This document shows, piece by piece, positions 8,561-18,595 of a stretch of DNA of 64,000 nucleotides. Each line of letters begins with the position of its first letter. Position 1 is the first letter of the stretch. Both the position numbers and the translations under genes were made by a program. The notes under the pieces are model-generated. The model worked only from the letters and a program-made list of their open reading frames with translations. It was not told the DNA's origin and made no database searches. The DNA is from Deltaproteobacteria bacterium. Its GTDB lineage: Bacteria; Myxococcota_A; UBA796; UBA2385. The DNA lies in the NCBI GenBank assembly GCA_018401435.1, contig JAGYJW010000012.1, forward strand, positions 62,001 through 126,000, read 5' to 3'.

Positions 8561-9649
8561 GGGCCAACCCCGCCGGGGATGACCAGGCTGCGCCCCGGCG
8601 AGGGCACCCCCACGAAGCCGGTGCGGTCCACCGACGCCACCTGCCACCACAAGCCGGGCAGGCGCACCGGCAGCATCAGCATCTCGGGGCGCCAGCGGGT
8701 CTCGGCGACCTCCTGCATATAGACGATGTCGCGGAAGTCCGGGGTGGCGGAGAGCACGACCAGGTAGGACAAGGCCCGGTCGCCGGGCCGCCAGTCGAAG
8801 TCGCTGCGGCGAAGGGGGGCGCCGTCTTGGGGGGCGACGGGCCGTCCCGACAAGGGCAAGGCGTGGGCGGGCCCGGGGGCCTCGCCGAATTTGACCCGGC
8901 TGCCCTCTCCGGCGCGGAGCTGCTGCTGCACGCCGGCGCCAAAGACCCGCAAGGGGGCGTAGAGGGCCTCGGTGCGGCTGGAGCCCTCCTCCTTGTGCAC
9001 GCGGAATCCCCCCGCGTCACCGGCTGTGACGCCGTCGTCGGTCTCGACCGCCACCAGCCCGGGCGCCGCGCCGGGGGCCGCAGGCTGCACCGTCAACGAG
9101 CCGCGCTGCAGCTTGAGCAGGGCGCTGCGGCGACCGCGGCAGATCGTCCACGACGACCTGCGGCGCACGGTGCAGATCCACACGCACACTCTCCGCGTTG
9201 ACATGGACGGCGACGGCAAGACCGAGCTTTGGGAAGTCATCACCGACCAGGACGAGAACGGTGGCATAGCTGTCCACGCCGGTACACAGGATAGAGCCGG
9301 GGGTGACGCGCGCAGCAAGGGCCAGGGCCGCGGTGGCCTTGCCCGGGGGGGTGAGGGTGCCCGTCCCCTGGAGAGCGAGCACAACCGCTTCATTCTGACC
9401 GTCTGTACCCGTGTGGGGAAGCTCCACCACGGTGCCTGGGGGCGGCGCGCTGTCGGGCGCCAGGCCGTTGAGGCTGCGTATGGCGGCGGCCTCTGCGGCC
9501 ATGCCCAGGCGCGCGGCCAGCTGCTCCACCGTCTCGTCGGCCCGGGCACCGCGACATCGCCCGCCCGCGCGGGCGCCGCCGAAGTAGCCGAGGACCGCCA
9601 GCAGCTTGGGGCGCGCTTCATGGGGTCGCTCCGGCGCCGGAGGGTGCAA
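8557..9649 (-). pseudogene. LysM and FecR domain protein, frameshifted
   Basis: The reconstructed protein has about 360 residues in three parts. A LysM-like peptidoglycan-binding motif comes first (DETVEQLAARLGM to PPGTVVELP). A FecR-type domain follows (LKLQRGSLTVQ to RAGEGSRVKFG). A fibronectin-like C-terminal part (SDFDWRPGDRALSYLVVL to GRSLVIPGG) ends it. The LysM part and the FecR part lie in different frames, so one shift is needed near 9140. A second, near the start, would join the ATG at 9621 (MKRAP) to a hydrophobic signal-like stretch (KLLAVLGYFGGARA). The exact start is therefore uncertain; TTG 9649 is the far limit. The stop overlaps the barrel gene start. LysM plus FecR suggests a periplasmic protein that binds the cell wall. 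Confidence 0.6.
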
Positions 9650-9651
9650 AC

Positions 9652-10860
9652 TCAGGCGAGAAGACCGGCGCGACGATGCAGGTGCGCATGCCCGCGGGTC
9701 CGCGGCCGCCGCCGCGTCTGGAAGGGTGGGCTGCTCGCATGCACGATCAGCCGCTCTGCGGCCACCCCGCCGCCTGCAGGGCGCCGCGCGAACTGCGCCC
9801 GCCGCAGAGACCAGGCGGCATTTGCGGCGGGATCACCCTCGGGGAGGCCCCGCCGCTGAGGTCGAAGGACCAGTCGCCTGCATCCTGGGCGAAGGCGGCC
9901 AGGCGGCGCGCCCCTTCGGCGCTCAGCCGGTCGCTGCCGGAGGCAAAGCCGATGCGCAGGGTCTCGGGGGCCGGCGCGCGGAACCCTTTTACCCGTAGCC
10001 GCTGCTCAGGCTGAGCGCGACGTCGTGGCTGCGGCCGCTGACTCACCCGCACGGTCATGGGCCCTTCGACCCCACGCAGCAAGGCCACCCCGTCGGCGCC
10101 CACGGGCACCTCGATCTCACCGGCCCACAGGCGGTCACCGGGAAAGACCACCGCCACTCCGGCGCCGTGGGCTTCGATGGGCTTGAGTTGCACCGGCGCG
10201 CCATCACCCACCAGCACCGGGGCGGGCAGGTAGCCCTCGGCGGTGGCCCCAGGCGGTGCTGCCCTGGGCGGCGGCTGGCGGGCGGGCCACGCCACCCTCC
10301 GACGCCCCAGCGGCACCAGGGTGGGGCAGCCAGATGCGCGCTTCGGGCTCCAGACGCTGGAGGAATCTCGGGGGCTTCCGGGGCCTCGGCGGGCGGTGCA
10401 GCGACGGCTGGGGCCGGCGCTTCGGCGGCCGCGACCGGGCGCCGCGCGACCCCGGGGCGAGCCCAGGCCCTCCACCTGCAGGCCGTGCAGCCGGGGTCCG
10501 CCGGCCACCCGCAGGCGCCAGGATCCCTCGCTACCGCGACCGAGAGGCCAGCCGCTCCAAAGGGTCGGATCCCGCCGGTCAGGCAACGCCATAACCGAGG
10601 AATAACGACCACTGTTGAGCGTCATCGGGTGAGCCGGCCCACATGCGGAGGCTACCGGGCAGGTTGGCGTGGCGGTGCTGCCGGCCAGTCAAACTCACTG
10701 GCGCCAGCTCCAGCGACCTGCTGCTGAGGCCCAAGGCGCCGGTGAGGCCGAGTCCGGCCGATTCGGCGGCCGGCAGCGCGACGGACTGGCGGCGCGGGCC
10801 ATCAAGGAAGGCACCCGGGGCCATGGCCTGCGCGGTGGCGATCGCCAGCAGCAGGATCAT
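9652..10860 (-). pseudogene. OmpA-like envelope protein, several frameshifts
   Basis: It starts with a clear signal peptide (MILLLAIATAQAMAPG) at 10860, and its ATG overlaps the kinase stop (ATGA). Fragments in three frames then assemble into one protein of about 400 residues. They give a beta-rich N-terminal part (GLGLTGALGLSS), a Pro/Ala linker (EAPAPAVAAPPAEAPE), a beta-rich middle (VVFPGDRLWAGEIEVPVG) and a C-terminal OmpA-like segment. That segment has FASGSDRLSAEGARRL and, after one restored base, SPEGDPAANAAWSLRRAQ and RLIVHASS. OmpA domains bind peptidoglycan, so the protein probably bridges envelope layers. At least four shifts are required. It belongs to the FHA-kinase operon. Confidence 0.5.
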
Positions 10861-12543
10861 GGCGCGGACCGCCGACCGGTCACGAGGAGGGACTGCCGGA
10901 GGTTGGCATTGGTGAATCGCCCCTCGAAGCGGTCCAGGCTGGCGTTGAGTTGCAATTCATAGGTGCCGGCGTCGGGGACGTCTTCGATGTCTCGCAACAG
11001 CAGGCGCCGATCCTCGGCAAGGAACCGACCAGCGACTGCGGTGCTCACAGAGTTTGGCCCGTTGCGAACGGTCATCGTGCCTTGGAGGTCGGATGCGGAG
11101 CCCTGCAACACGAGGGTGGCGGGCCTTCCATTGTAGGCGCCGGTCCAGGTGCCAAGGGGAGAGGGGCCAGCAGGGGTCGAGGGGGCAGGGGCGCGCTCGG
11201 GCGGGGTGGTCGCGCCGGGCCACTTTGCGCGCGGCGCGGAGCCGATGCGATCGGCACAGGCGGAGCCTCGGCACCTCGACGGGCGGCGCCGCTTCCGGCG
11301 CGAGGCGGGGCGAGGGCGGCGTCGGCGTGGCCACCCGCACCGGAGGGCGGTCGCCCGGGCCTGGTTCCGCCAATTCCACAGGCCAAGCCCCAGGGCCAGC
11401 AACATCAGCAGCAGGAGGGCGCCCACCAGGGAGCGTCGCCGGGAGACGGACCCTCCACCGTGGTGGCCAGGGGCGCCGCGGGCCCTGCCGGGGCCCGCCC
11501 ATGGGCCCAGGAGAGATTGGCGGGGGGCTCGCGGGTGGGGTCGGTGAGGGGATTCTCGCTGTGGGAGCCCCGCATGGGCCGGCTGGGTCTGGCCTCGATC
11601 CGATCGGACCAGTCCGAGAGCGACGCGTCGAATTCCAGGGATGGGTCGCCCTGGGCCAGCAGCTCGGGATCGGGGCGGGGCCAGGAGGCCGGTGGGCCCA
11701 GGGCGGCCGGAAGCAACGCGCTCAGGCCCATCTCGGCCATGGCCTCCACCGGGGCCTCGGCCATCGCGGGGGCGTCTTGCTGTAGCGTTGCTCCGGCAGG
11801 TAGCGGCTGAGCCCGCCGCACCACCGCCGCAGCGCCGGCGCCGAGGCCCACGCCCAGCGGGGGTCGGGCGGGGCCGCGAAGAGAGAGGTCCATGGCGATG
11901 CGCCCGTGAGCAGGTTGTAGAGGCTTTGGCCCCCGCCGCTGGTAGACATCGGCCGCCGGGCCGACCTTCCGGGCGTCAGACGCTGCTCGGGCGCCATATA
12001 GGACAGCGAGCCCATGGCGGCCCCGGTGCGGGTGCCGCGCAGGTTCTCGCCCTGGGTGAACAAGGCGATGCCGAAGTCGGCCAGGCGCACCGCGCCTTCC
12101 TGGTCCAGAAGCAGGTTGTGTGGCTTGACGTCGCGGTGGATCACCCCTCGGGCGTGGGCCGCCGCCAGGGCCGAGAGCACCTGCAACATCCAGGGCACCA
12201 CGCGTTCGGCCGGCTGGGGGCCATCGCTCTCCAGCCGGTCGGTCAGGCTGCCGGCTGCCAGCTCCATGACCACGAAGTCCCGCCCCTGATCCGAGCCCAC
12301 GTCGAAGACCCGCAGCACATGCGGGTGCTCCAGGGCCGCCATGCCGCGGGCCTCGGCCTTCAGCCTGCGTCGGTGCGCGGGGCTGTCCTGGGTGCTGCCC
12401 GGGTGCAGGATCTTGACCGCCCGCGGCACCCCCAGGCGCCCGTCCCAGGCCCGGTAGACCACCGACGCGCCGCCTTGGCCCAGCACCGCTTCCAGCAGGT
12501 AGCGATCGGCAAGCCGCTGCGCTTCTTCAGGCGCCCCCGCCAT
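10857..12543 (-). pseudogene. Membrane Ser/Thr protein kinase with C-terminal beta-sheet domain, frameshifted
   Basis: The first 190 residues are an intact kinase core: glycine loop GQGGAS at 22-27, catalytic Lys44 (AVKIL), HRD at 136-138, DFG at 156-158 and APE at 184-186. Shifts near 11960 and 11770 break the rest of the catalytic domain, and more lie in the linker. Fragments continue through an acidic linker (LAQGDPSLEFDASLSDW), a membrane helix (ALLLLMLLALGLGLW) and a Pro/Arg-rich stretch. The last part is a 95-residue domain (LGTWTGAYNGRPATLVLQG to LLVTGRRSAP) that looks like a small beta-barrel sensor outside the cytoplasmic membrane. The reconstructed length is about 560 residues. The gene follows the FHA gene by 6 bp and overlaps the OmpA-like gene by four bases. 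Confidence 0.65.
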
Positions 12544-12549
12544 GGTGGC

Positions 12550-13521
12550 TCAGCCCTCTTTGGGGAGAGGAGCTTGGACCGTGCCCGGGCGGATGCGGGT
12601 CCAGCCCGCGCGCTTCTGGATGACGTCGCCGGCCAGGCCCAGCTCGGCCAGGTCCCGCCGCACGCGGTGCACCAGGACCTGCAAGGATGAAGGGGCTTTT
12701 TCGGCCCACCGTCGGCCCCAGACCCCCTGCATGATGGTGGAGTCCTCGCACCAGCCGCGCTCGTCTGGGGGGCCGTCGGGGTTGGCGTTGAGGCCCTCGG
12801 CCAGCATGTGCAGCAAGGTCACGCGGTTGCCCGCCCGGATGGTTCCCCGCAGGCGTGCGCCCGGCCCCAGCACCTTGGCCTCGGGACCGGTCGCGCCGTT
12901 GAGGTCCACCAGCAGCTGCCAGCCCACTTCGGAGGCCGAGGTCACGGTGGAGGCCAGGGCGCGGAAGCGGTCGACCAGCTCCAGGTCGCGGCCGGCCACC
13001 TGGAAGGGCTCGCCGAAACGAATGGGCGTGAGGGCCTCGGGCCCATGCAACAAGGCGCCGTCGGCGTGGAGCACCAGCTTGAAGGGGCCCGCCTGCTGGA
13101 TCTGGGGGTCCGCGAGCAGCTCGCCCAACAGGCCGCCGGCTGCTGGCAGGGCGTGGCACCGACCCGATCCCACATCCCACAGCCATGCAGCCGGCTGCGA
13201 CAGCTCGGCGTTCTCGAATCGGACCCGCAGCAAGATCGCGCTGCCGATTCCCACCTTGTCCCCATTCTGCAAGGGGCGGGTGGACTCGACCCGCACGCCG
13301 TTGACCCAGGTGCCGTTGCGGCTGCCCAGGTCGGCCACGCGGGGCCCATCGGCGCACTCAATCACGGCGTGGTGGCCGGATACGGTCTCTTCAGGCAGGA
13401 CCAGATCATTGTCGGGGCCGCGACCAATGCGGAGGGAGCCTTGCACCAGGGGATAGGTGCGAAGGACCGTGTCGCCCGTCAGAACGTCCAGCCAGCCGAT
13501 ATGCCGTTTCGCTTCGCCCAT
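12550..13521 (-). CDS. FHA domain protein with winged-helix C-terminus
   Basis: A 323-residue cytoplasmic protein. The forkhead-associated domain (about residues 25-105) carries the phosphothreonine-binding residues in GSLRIGRGPDND, VSGHHAV and LGSRNGTWVNG. The middle region is not recognised. The last 95 residues (RVTLLHMLAEGL to WTRIRPGTV) look like a winged helix of the response-regulator C-terminal type, so it may bind DNA. It lies directly before the Ser/Thr kinase gene, and the likely logic is that the kinase phosphorylates a protein that this FHA domain reads. That link is inference from gene order. Confidence 0.75.
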   Translation of the reverse strand: MGEAKRHIGWLDVLTGDTVLRTYPLVQGSLRIGRGPDNDLVLPEETVSGHHAVIECADGPRVADLGSRNGTWVNGVRVESTRPLQNGDKVGIGSAILLRVRFENAELSQPAAWLWDVGSGRCHALPAAGGLLGELLADPQIQQAGPFKLVLHADGALLHGPEALTPIRFGEPFQVAGRDLELVDRFRALASTVTSASEVGWQLLVDLNGATGPEAKVLGPGARLRGTIRAGNRVTLLHMLAEGLNANPDGPPDERGWCEDSTIMQGVWGRRWAEKAPSSLQVLVHRVRRDLAELGLAGDVIQKRAGWTRIRPGTVQAPLPKEG

Positions 13522-13559
13522 CCGTGGTCAATCCGCCGTGAGAATGGGGCAGCCTAACA

Positions 13560-13586
13560 CGGCGCAGGGGTCTCAGCCCTGCGCCG
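13560..13586 (-). terminator. Hairpin between the OmpA-family gene and the FHA operon
   Basis: A perfect 10-bp inverted repeat (CGGCGCAGGG paired with CCCTGCGCCG) with a 7-base loop lies 22 bp past the stop of the OmpA-family gene. No clear T run follows on the minus strand, so termination may be weak or the element may act on the mRNA. Confidence 0.45.
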
Positions 13587-13607
13587 GCGGCTTGTAGGGG
13601 AGGGGGC

Positions 13608-15416
13608 CTATTCCTCCCTCTCGACAATCACGAATTCCACCCGACGGTTGAGGTCCCAGGCCTTTGCGTTATTCGCCGGATTCACCGGCTGGTCTTCGCC
13701 GTAGCCCACGCTGTCCATGCGCCCGGCGGCGATGCCCTGGGCCACCAGCCAGGCCTTGACCGCGTCGGCACGGGCCTGGCTCAGCTCGCGGTTGTCGTCG
13801 GCAGCGCCGCGGTTGTCGGTATGCCCCTCGATGCGGATCTTCTTGACGTCGGGGTTGGCGTCCAGCAGGGCCGCGACCTCGCCCAGGATGCCGAAGCTGG
13901 TGGGCTGGATCGTGGCCTTGTTGGTGTCGAAGTAGACCTTGTCGAGGATCTCGATCTTGGCCTTGGTGACCTTGGCGCGGGAGGACTCGAGCTGGACCGC
14001 GGCCGGGGCGGTCTTGCCCGCGATCACGGTGACGGGCACCCGGGCCGGCTTGAAGCCCGGCGCCTGCACAATCAGGAAGCGGTCGCCCTCTTCGGCCTCG
14101 AAGGTGGCCCGTCCGCCGGGCGCGTCGGTCACGTCGCCTTCGAGCACCCGCACGCTGGCGTCCAGGGGCTGGCCATCGGGATCGGTGACCGTCAGATCCA
14201 CCTTGCCAAAGGTGCTGGCCATCTTCACGCGAACCTCGTGGGTCTTGTCTTCGGGCACCTCGAAGGTGACGGTCTTGCCCGCAAAGCGCGGGGCGCTGAT
14301 CTCGACCTGGTAGCTGCCGGGGTGCAGCTCCAAGGTCAGCTCTGCGCCGCCGGTCTCGGTGCCATCGGGGGTCTTGACCGAGGTGCGGGCCCGCAGCACC
14401 GGTTCGTTCTTGGCATCGACCACCACCACCTTCACGGCGGTCTTGGGGTCGGGGCAACCGTCGGAGTCCTGGAACTGGTCAAAGTCCTCGGGCTGGTTGC
14501 GGCACTGGTCCACCTTGTCCAGGATGCCGTCACCGTCGCGGTCCGTGACCTTGCGGGGCTCGTAGCCCAGGGTCAGGACGCCGCGGAAGTCCGGGGAGCC
14601 GAAGCCCTTGGTGATGCCGGTGCCCACGCCGGGTCGCAGCACGAAGGACTCGCCCAGGCGGGTCCATCCGCCCAGCATGGCCTCCAGGGGCGACCCGCTG
14701 GCGCCCAAGCCGCCATAGGCTGCGCGACCCGCCAGGTCCAAAGATAGCCCTGCGTCGTTGTCTTCGGCCAGGGAGAGGCCGGCACCCAAACGGTAGAAGA
14801 ACTGGTCGTCCCACTCCTGCGCGCCCAGATCGGTGGGGGGCACCCCCTGGGTGCCCAGGTTGGCGGCAAAGAGCATGGGACCGGCCTCGGCGTCGGCGAT
14901 CACCTGCAGGGCCCAGCCCAGGCCGGGGTTGCCCACCGGGGCGTCCACCGTGGAGGTGGGCAGGTCGAAGCGCGCGCCGAAAGCAAGCCCCACGGGCCCG
15001 TTCTCGCGCGAGATTGCCGTGCCCTTGAGGTCCAGGGCGATGTCGCCCAGGCCCCCACCGCCCCCGATGGTGTCGCCATCGGTCAGCAGCCAGATGGGGA
15101 GGTCCAGGCCGATGCGCAGGCGCGACAGGGACACCGCCCCGATCAGGTCACCCTGCAGTGCGTTGGCCAGGATCGCGGTCTCGCTGCCATCGGCGGATCG
15201 GTAGGTCAGGGGGTTGCGGGCATAGGCCAGACCGAGCTTGGCTCGCCAGTATCCGGTGGGCGCCGCGGCGCTGTCATCGGTCCACAGCGTGCGCTCGGCA
15301 TCGATGGGAATGCGGTAGAGCTGTGCATTCACGTCGGGGGAGGGGACCGGCGGGGTCACGTCCTGGGCGCGGGCAGTCAGCGAGGGCAGGACCAGCAGGA
15401 GCAGGGGAGACAGCAT
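13608..15416 (-). CDS. OmpA-family outer-membrane protein with barrel, calcium-binding repeats and peptidoglycan-binding domain
   Basis: A 602-residue protein. The signal peptide ends LTARAQDV. An N-terminal barrel of about 270 residues follows, shared with the protein at 7676-8560. Next is a thrombospondin type-3-like calcium motif (DRDGDGILDKVDQC, then FQDSDGCPDP) near 295-325, and a carboxypeptidase-regulatory-like segment (KVVVVDAKNEPVLRAR onward). The C-terminal OmpA domain (about 490-600) shows LDKVYFDTNKATI, IEGHTDNRG and LNRRVEF, the residues that hold peptidoglycan. It should anchor the outer membrane to the cell wall. The gene stands alone, 86 bp upstream of the FHA gene with a hairpin between them. 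Confidence 0.85.
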   Translation of the reverse strand: MLSPLLLLVLPSLTARAQDVTPPVPSPDVNAQLYRIPIDAERTLWTDDSAAAPTGYWRAKLGLAYARNPLTYRSADGSETAILANALQGDLIGAVSLSRLRIGLDLPIWLLTDGDTIGGGGGLGDIALDLKGTAISRENGPVGLAFGARFDLPTSTVDAPVGNPGLGWALQVIADAEAGPMLFAANLGTQGVPPTDLGAQEWDDQFFYRLGAGLSLAEDNDAGLSLDLAGRAAYGGLGASGSPLEAMLGGWTRLGESFVLRPGVGTGITKGFGSPDFRGVLTLGYEPRKVTDRDGDGILDKVDQCRNQPEDFDQFQDSDGCPDPKTAVKVVVVDAKNEPVLRARTSVKTPDGTETGGAELTLELHPGSYQVEISAPRFAGKTVTFEVPEDKTHEVRVKMASTFGKVDLTVTDPDGQPLDASVRVLEGDVTDAPGGRATFEAEEGDRFLIVQAPGFKPARVPVTVIAGKTAPAAVQLESSRAKVTKAKIEILDKVYFDTNKATIQPTSFGILGEVAALLDANPDVKKIRIEGHTDNRGAADDNRELSQARADAVKAWLVAQGIAAGRMDSVGYGEDQPVNPANNAKAWDLNRRVEFVIVEREE

Positions 15417-15570
15417 GGGACTTCCAGGTGGGATCGGCGATGGAGTAGCCGGCGGAGCTGATGCTGCGCCTTACATCGTTGTGACATCGGTGGCCGCGTG
15501 ATGGTAACGGGCCTGTAAGGGCCCGGCGCGCGGTGCCGGCCTATAGGTCGATTCCACCCTGAGGCGATCC

Positions 15571-16961
15571 ATGCTCCTCCCCCTCCTGCTCACGCTGTCT
15601 TCGCCCTCCTTTGCCGAGGGGGCGGCCGAGCTCCCCGTGCTGACGCTCGAGACCGCCACCCTGCTGGGCGTGGACATCCTCGATCCCTCCGTCGAGCGCA
15701 TCCTGTTCACCGGCCGCGGCACGGTGGATGTGACCGACCCCGCGGGCAACCTCCTGGGCCGTTTCATGTCGGGTGAGACCATCGTGCCGACGGTGCCCGG
15801 CGCCTACCGGCTGCGCCTGAGCGCCGAGCAGATCATCGATTGGGATGTCACGGTGCTCAACCCGGTGCAGGCCGGCGGCCGGCTCTTCAGCGAGGCCTGG
15901 TGGCTGAATGGCCGCGGCTACACCCAGGCCGACGCCTTTGACGGTCAGCTCTTCGTGCGCGTGATGGATGACGCCGCGGGCATCGACAGCGTGGTCGCAG
16001 TGCGCCTGGGCGGCTGGGTGGGCTACCGCTGGCAGTTCCTGGCCAATAGCACGGGCCCCGAAGGCGGCCCCACGGCGGGCAGCCAGCCCTCCCGTACGGC
16101 CGACGCGCCCCCCCAGCACCGCATCTACCTCGCCTCGCCGGCGGCCTCGACGCACGCCATGTCCAGTCCTTCCCTTCTGGACGCCAGCTTCGAGGCCGCT
16201 GGCACTGGGGGCACCTTCTCGGCCACCACAGGCACCCCCGGCACCCTGCACATCGCCTGCGACACCGATGGCGACGGGGCCATCGATCCCGCCGGTGGCA
16301 CCGATCTCGCCCTGGCCGAGCAGGTGGGTGCCGGCGAGGTCAGCCTGACCTGGGATGGCCGCGTGGCCGGTGGCACCCGCTGGGAGGGCCCCTTGCCCGA
16401 CTGCACGGTCTGGCTGGCGGCGGGCGAGGTTCACCTGCTGGGCGTCGATATCGAGACCGCCTGGCCGGGCATCCAGCTGCACCACGAGGCCAGCGCCGGG
16501 GGCAGCCTCGACCCGCTCACCCTGCGCTGGAATGACGCCGCAGTGGCCGATGCCGCGGTCCCCAGCCCCGATGGCAATGTGGCGGCCCTGGCCTCGGGGC
16601 CCGACGGGATGCTGTCGGGTGCGGCCACCAGCCCCATGGAGCCCGGCGTGGGCGCGCGGGGCTGGGGCGACTTCACCGAGTCCAGCCGCGGCAATGTGGC
16701 CGTGCTGGACACCTGGGCCTGGATCGAGGCCGCCAGCATCGACATCCCGGGGGTGGACCCCGAGCCCGAGCCCGAGCCCGACACCGGTGAGGCGCCCGAT
16801 CCCGATACGGGCACGGTGGACAGCGGAGATCCCGAGCCCCCGCGCAATGTCGTGGACCCGGGCTACTATGGCGGCACCTGCTCGGACCTGCCGGTTCAGG
16901 GGCCGCGGGGCTCTTCGGCCTGCTGGCCCTGGGTGCCGGTCTCAGCCGCCGTCGCCGCTGA
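15571..16961 (+). CDS. Secreted surface protein with MYXO-CTERM-like sorting tail, one frameshift
   Basis: The protein begins with a signal peptide (LLPLLLTLSSPSFAEG). It is beta-rich, with a DTDGDGAIDPAGG calcium-type loop near residue 230 and a Pro/Glu/Asp spacer (PEPEPEPDTGEAPDPDTG) near 400-415. As printed, the frame runs on to 17124 through sequence that belongs to the convergent amidase. If the G4 run near 16903 is read as G5, the frame ends at 16961. The tail then contains YGGTCSDLP, a hydrophobic stretch (AAGLFGLLALGAGLS) and four Arg. This is the layout of MYXO-CTERM signals, in which the Cys is processed for surface anchoring. The corrected stop lies 12 bp from the corrected stop of the amidase, which supports both corrections. 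Function unknown. Confidence 0.65.
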
Positions 16962-16973
16962 AGACTCGGTTTC

Positions 16974-18463
16974 TCAGCCCAGGATCGGCGGCTTGCGCCC
17001 GGCCCAGGGTCGGGCCGCCTCCGCTCTGCCGCCACCCGGAACAGGGTGGCCTCGTCGCCGAAACGCCCGGCAAGCTGCACGCCAATGGGCAGCCCGCCGG
17101 TATTCCAGTAGAGCGGCAGGCTGATGGCCGGTTGACCCGTCTGGTTGAAGAGCTGGGTGTTGGGGGTCCAGGACAGCTTGCTGCCGCCCATCTTGGACAA
17201 GGCGAAGTCCAGCGCGGGCTTCAGCGGCAGCCGGCGCAGGGCCTCCATCTGCAGCTGCTCGGCCTTGTTGGGCAGCAGGGCGCCCACCGCCGCGGGGGGC
17301 CGCGCGCAGGTGGCGGTGAGCAGCAGGTCGTGGGGCCCGAAAAAGTCGGCCACGCCGATGCTGGCCTTCTGGATGGTCTGCCGGGCGCGTTCGATGTCCA
17401 CCGCGCTGGTCTTCCAGCCGATCAAGGCGAAGAGCCAGGTGCTGGGCTCATAGTCGCGGGCGCGGGGCTTGACGCCGGCGAAGGCCGCCGCCTCCTCGAC
17501 ATAGTAGCCGACACCGGCTGCCACGGTGAGAAAGTAGGCCCGGACGAGGTCTTCGCGGGGAAAGCTCGGGCAGCCTTCCACCACGTCATGGCCCAGGTCC
17601 CGCAGCAGCGCCGCCGCGTCGTCCACCGCTGCGATGCAGTCTGGGTCTTGATCTTCGGCGAAGAGCGCGCCTCGGTGTACCGCGATGCGCAGCTTGCCGG
17701 GGTCGGCGCCGACCTCCTCGATCCAGGGGCGGTCCGGCGGCGGCGCGTTGTAGGGGTCTCCCGGAGTGGGCCTGGCGGTGAGATCGAGCACCAGGGCGCA
17801 ATCCCGAACCGACCGGGTGAGGACGTGCTCCTGCACGAAGCCCTGCCAGGCGTCGCCCATGAAGGGCGCCATGGTGTTGCGCCCGCGGGTGGGCTTGAGG
17901 CCCACCAGGCCGCAGTGGCTGGCTGGGATCCGGATCGAGCCGCCGCCGTCGCCCCCATGGGCCAGGGGCACCATGCGCGCGGCCACCGCGCTGGCGGCGC
18001 CGCCCGAGGATCCCCCGGGGGTGTAGTCCGGGTCCCAGGGGTTGCGGCAGGGGCCGCGGGTCGCGGGCTCGGTGATGCCCATCAGGCCGAATTCGGGTGA
18101 GTTGGTCTTGCCCAGGATCTGCAGCCCGGCGGCCTCGTAGCGCTCCACCAGCACCGAGCTGCGATCGGGCACATAGGTGGCGAAGTGCTTGCTGGACCCG
18201 GTGGTGGGCGTGCCCTTCAAGGCCGCCTTGAGGTCCTTGAGCAGGGTGGGCACCCCCCAGAGCGGCCCCTGGGGCAAGCCCTGCACGCCGGCCCGGGCGC
18301 GCTCAAAGAGCGGGTGCACCACCGCGTTGAGGGCCGGGTTGCGCGCCTCGATGCGCGCGATGGCGGCCTCCAAGGCCTCCGATGGGCTGGCGTCGCCGGC
18401 CCGGATGTGGGCGGCGAGGGCGGTGGCGTCCAGATCGTCGTATTCGGGGAAGGGCAGGGGCAT
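16974..18463 (-). CDS. Amidase signature family enzyme, one frameshift near the end
   Basis: About 496 residues with the amidase-signature core. The Ser-cisSer-Lys triad is visible: Lys in LLKDLKAAL near residue 75, the cis-Ser in GGSSGGAASAVAA near 150, and the nucleophilic Ser in GDGGGSIRIPASHCG near 175. The start is the ATG at 18463 (MPLPFPEYDD); the open frame further upstream has no gene-like features. After GDEATLFRVAA one base must be restored to give the family-typical end EAARPWAGRKPPILG and a stop at 16974. Such enzymes hydrolyse linear amides. It lacks the gatB/gatC neighbours that would make it GatA of the tRNA amidotransferase, so it is probably a free-standing amidase of unknown substrate. 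Divergent from the biotin carboxylase gene. Confidence 0.75.
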
Positions 18464-18595
18464 CGGGGGCTCCGGTTTCGCGCCAGGACTGTAGCGCCTC
18501 GCGGCGCGCCAGTCCGCCCACAAGGGGGGGGAGGGCTCCGCGGGACAGGGCCCCCACCTTGCGATAGGCGACTGTCCCTCTCCAGTGGGAGCGCC

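Noticed and set aside
16962..17124. C-terminal extension of the surface protein to 17124
   Set aside because: It is antisense to the end of the amidase and replaces a clear sorting tail; a one-base indel explains it better.
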